This document shows, piece by piece, positions 15,781 through 16,708 of a stretch of DNA of 16,708 bases. How positions within the stretch are numbered: position 1 is the stretch's first letter; the number at the start of each line of letters is the position of its first letter. Below the pieces are notes generated by a model that worked only from the letters and a program-made list of their open reading frames with translations, was not told where the DNA came from and did not search any database. This DNA is from SIG653 sp045577455. Lineage in GTDB: Bacteria > Bacillota > Clostridia > Oscillospirales > CAG-382. The stretch spans positions 1-16,708 of the forward strand of contig JAZNIJ010000121.1 of assembly GCA_045577455.1 (NCBI GenBank). Reading direction: 5' to 3'. The position numbers and the translations under genes are program-made.

Positions 15781-16611
15781 TTAATTAGCGCTTGTATCCC
15801 CTCTGCCCATCACATCGCTTGGATTTAAGGAAGTATGCTTTTTATAAAACCAGGAAAAATATGACGGCGAGTCAATACCCACCATTTTAGATACTTCAAC
15901 TATTGAATAGAGTCCGCTTTTTAATAAACTGGTTGCTTTTTTAATTTTTAAGTCATTTATATATTTTGCAGGTGGAACTTTAAAGCACTTTGCAAAAAGC
16001 ATACGGAAATGGCTTTCAGATAAAAAGCACATTTCGGCTGCATCCTTCGCTGTAATTTTTTTATCAAAATTTTCTTCGATAAATTTAACTCCATCTGCAA
16101 TTCTTAAATAGTCAGATGACTTATTCTTTTCTTTTAAATCAATGGATATATCGGTAAGAAGCTCCAATAACTTAACTTTTATAAGAACAGGCGGTTTGTT
16201 AAGACTTATCATATATGCAATTTCGAACATTCTGTTCTTATAGTTTTTTCGCGTTGCTTCAGAGAGTATAATCAAATCATCTGACAATTTGAAAACTTCG
16301 CCTTTTGAGTCTTTTAATATAAATCCAAAATAAATGGCGTTATATTCCATGGGGTCCTCGTCTGTAGTTGTGAATACAGATGAATACTTTGCACCCATAG
16401 GAAAATATACAAAATCATTCTTTTTAAAATGATATGTTACTTCGCCAAAATCATGAGTTGTTTCAATATTTGCATAATAAAGAAGACTGTTTGTAACACG
16501 GCCATCTCTAAGGCAATTATATTGTGCATTGCCTGTATAATGAAATCTGTATTCTACAATATCAGCAGTATAATCATACTTATATAACTCAGAAAATTCA
16601 ATTACTTTCAT
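15781..16611 (-). CDS. AraC-family regulator, first of a tandem pair
   Basis: The 276-residue protein has the same layout as its neighbour: a cupin-like sensor (about 1-120, YRFHYTGNAQYNC, DFVYFPM), a linker, and an AraC double helix-turn-helix at about 185-260 ending in HTSLNPSD. Against the downstream copy, differences concentrate in residues 25-120. The DNA-binding half differs at 5 of 105 positions (Q/S, E/M, S/A, H/C, R/K). It therefore probably binds the same operators while sensing a different or modified ligand. It is the first gene of the minus-strand operon, with GAGGGGG (16616-16622) 4 nt upstream of the ATG. A possible promoter and dyads lie at 16628-16685. Confidence 0.9.
   Translation of the reverse strand: MKVIEFSELYKYDYTADIVEYRFHYTGNAQYNCLRDGRVTNSLLYYANIETTHDFGEVTYHFKKNDFVYFPMGAKYSSVFTTTDEDPMEYNAIYFGFILKDSKGEVFKLSDDLIILSEATRKNYKNRMFEIAYMISLNKPPVLIKVKLLELLTDISIDLKEKNKSSDYLRIADGVKFIEENFDKKITAKDAAEMCFLSESHFRMLFAKCFKVPPAKYINDLKIKKATSLLKSGLYSIVEVSKMVGIDSPSYFSWFYKKHTSLNPSDVMGRGDTSAN
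15815..15861. repeat. 47-bp exact repeat at araC 3' end, copy 2
   Basis: Direct-repeat partner of 14959-15005, 856 bp apart, the length of one regulator gene plus spacer. This marks a tandem gene duplication. Confidence 0.8.
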
Positions 16612-16627
16612 AAAGCCCCCTCAAACA

Positions 16628-16656
16628 AATATATTTATATCCGCTTTTTAGTACAA
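16628..16656 (-). promoter_or_regulatory. Possible promoter of the seven-gene operon
   Basis: On the minus strand TTGTAC (16651-16656) lies 17 nt from TATATT (16628-16633), just upstream of the first regulator gene. It gives a short leader carrying GAGGGGG. The match is imperfect and the region AT-rich. Confidence 0.35.
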
Positions 16657-16685
16657 TCATTTGTAGCCGTCGGAAAGTTATCCGA
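16652..16685. other. Two short dyads upstream of the araC pair, possible operators
   Basis: TACAA-N4-TTGTA (16652-16665) overlaps the candidate -35 box. TCGGA-N6-TCCGA (16670-16685) lies just upstream. Both have exact 5-bp arms. They lie in the only non-coding sequence before the operon (16612-16708), and the true upstream context is outside the window. Confidence 0.3.
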
Positions 16686-16708
16686 ACTCGTTTTTAAATT
16701 GTAAATTT

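Overview
The window is AT-rich, uses strong AGGAGG-type ribosome sites and is packed with Clostridia-style proteins (a GLUG-repeat secreted protein, a copper-amine-oxidase-like N-domain, and the AtuA/DUF4387 pair). It looks like a chromosomal segment of an anaerobic Bacillota (Clostridia), possibly from a gut or other polysaccharide-rich habitat. That placement is an inference from protein style and base composition. No phage, IS, CRISPR, tRNA or rRNA features were seen.

Left part (1-9265, all minus strand) is a carbohydrate-degradation block. An intracellular GH20-type hexosaminidase (7379-9265) is followed after 23 nt by a 1669-residue secreted heparinase II/III-family lyase with extra C-terminal modules (2346-7355). 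After a 111-nt gap with a possible promoter comes a second, paralogous secreted lyase (1-2234), whose C-terminus runs off the window edge. Both lyases keep the full set of catalytic and zinc residues I recall for Pedobacter heparinase II, with matching spacings.

Middle part (9266-10682): a divergent promoter region drives GH20 to the left and a cytoplasmic CapA-like metallophosphatase-fold protein (9452-10618) to the right. The rightward promoter is an excellent TTGACA-17-TACAAT. A strong bidirectional terminator (10622-10667) separates capA from the convergent operon.

Right part (10683-16611, all minus strand) is a tight seven-gene operon. In order of transcription it encodes two tandem AraC regulators, an AtuA-family protein, a DUF4387 protein, the alpha subunit of a fumarase/tartrate-dehydratase-type iron-sulfur hydro-lyase, a CE7-like esterase, and the hydro-lyase beta subunit. 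The gaps are 25, 13, 15, 27, 74 and 12 nt. The esterase sits between the two hydro-lyase subunits. Both subunits carry substitutions in family motifs that suggest a substrate other than fumarate. The two regulators share an almost identical DNA-binding half but have diverged sensor halves.

A working idea (inference) is that the secreted lyases open an acidic, hexosamine-containing polysaccharide and GH20 trims imported fragments. The AtuA/DUF4387/hydro-lyase/esterase operon would process an unidentified hydroxy- or carboxylic acid, possibly derived from the same glycan. No transporter lies in the window, so the link between the blocks rests on adjacency alone.
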